Assembly (NCBI GenBank): GCA_900754255.1
Contig: CAAECI010000099.1
Location: 1 to 6,082 of the forward strand
Reading direction: 5' to 3'
DNA: 6,082 nucleotides
DNA from: an uncultured Succinivibrio sp.
Lineage (GTDB): Bacteria > Pseudomonadota > Gammaproteobacteria > Enterobacterales > Succinivibrionaceae
The translations under genes and the position numbers were made by a program. Shown here piece after piece: positions 5,846-6,082 of the stretch (position 1 is its first letter; each line of letters begins with the position of its first letter). The notes below the pieces were generated by a model, which was not told the DNA's origin, made no database searches, and was given only the letters and a program-made list of their open reading frames with translations.

Positions 5846-6082
5846 TTATTCGTACTCGGACTGTCCGCCGCCGTAAAGCACGATGGAGCTGGCACCGCCC
5901 GGGAAGCCCATATAGTCCTCAGAGCCGCTCTCGGCTTCAATTCTCAGATCAAAGCTGTTGTAGCTGCCCTGAATATTGACATCGACATTGTTGCCGGCAG
6001 GTAAAACATAACCCTCAGGCAGGAGGTTCTCCTCCCAATCATCAGAGCCGCTGTCAGAGATATAGATGGCGGTAAGATCGGA
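5846..6082 (-). CDS. Unrecognised acidic protein, C-terminal 78 residues (5' end outside the window)
   Basis: The frame is open from the window edge to TAA at 5848-5846 and is followed by a strong terminator, which supports it as a real gene end. The visible part starts SDLTAIYISDSGSDDWEENL, then LPAGNNVDVNI and SFDLRIEAES, and ends in a Gly- and Ser-rich tail (GFPGGASSIVLYGGGQSEYE). An ISxSGSDxW...LL...LxxGxxVxV...xDLR pattern occurs in small beta-sandwich domains of uncharacterised bacterial proteins; I recall the pattern but cannot name a family. It is strongly acidic and has no membrane segment in the part seen. Codon use resembles its neighbours. Its terminator makes it transcriptionally separate from the metal genes. 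Function unknown. Confidence 0.75.
   Translation of the reverse strand, partial: SDLTAIYISDSGSDDWEENLLPEGYVLPAGNNVDVNIQGSYNSFDLRIEAESGSEDYMGFPGGASSIVLYGGGQSEYE

Noticed and set aside
5629..5940. 103-codon minus-strand frame covering the operator region
   Set aside because: It spans the terminator, the promoter and both operators and overlaps the C-terminal end of the partial gene in another frame; its sequence has no recognisable domain.
5701..6004. Plus-strand open frames to the right of the palindrome, one starting at ATG 5740 with GAGG upstream
   Set aside because: They run through the minus-strand terminator and antisense to the better supported partial gene; the peptide is a low-quality Arg/Lys/Ser-rich sequence with no family resemblance.

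Overview
The window holds a metal-efflux locus beside an iron-sulfur assembly gene. Every gene I can support is read from the minus strand, so transcription runs from high to low coordinates. The host cannot be named from the sequence. The NifU-type scaffold (not a short IscU), moderate GC, weak Shine-Dalgarno sites and gut-type P1B ATPases suggest a bacterium, probably an anaerobe or microaerophile. That is inference only.

Layout from right to left (5' to 3' on the minus strand): (1) the last 78 codons of an unrecognised acidic protein, closed by a strong intrinsic terminator; (2) a regulatory region of about 170 bp with a consensus-like promoter and two copies of a 21-bp operator whose core is the perfect palindrome TTGAACAATTGTTCAA; (3) a 73-residue free-standing HMA (heavy-metal-associated) domain protein; (4) an intergenic hairpin and a third operator copy; (5) a Zn/Cd/Pb-type P1B-2 ATPase that has no HMA domain of its own; (6) a terminator; (7) a Cu+-type P1B-1 ATPase with HMA domains at both ends, the C-terminal one looking like a fused CopZ chaperone with its own possible internal start; (8) a strong terminator; (9) an intergenic stretch with a G5/C5 hairpin and no recognised gene; (10) the first 174 codons of NifU, cut by the window edge.

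The small HMA protein and the zinc-type ATPase look like a split ZntA/CadA system, under a shared operator typical of an ArsR/SmtB-family zinc or cadmium repressor. No regulator gene lies in the window, so it must act from elsewhere. The copper pump lacks this operator, has a different inverted repeat upstream, and appears to be controlled separately. NifU is separated from the pumps by a terminator; its closeness may be incidental or may reflect Cu and Zn damage to Fe-S assembly. I found no tRNA, rRNA, CRISPR array or insertion sequence. The pump families are well known; the less ordinary points are the repeated operator, the split HMA/ATPase arrangement and the CopA-CopZ-like fusion.
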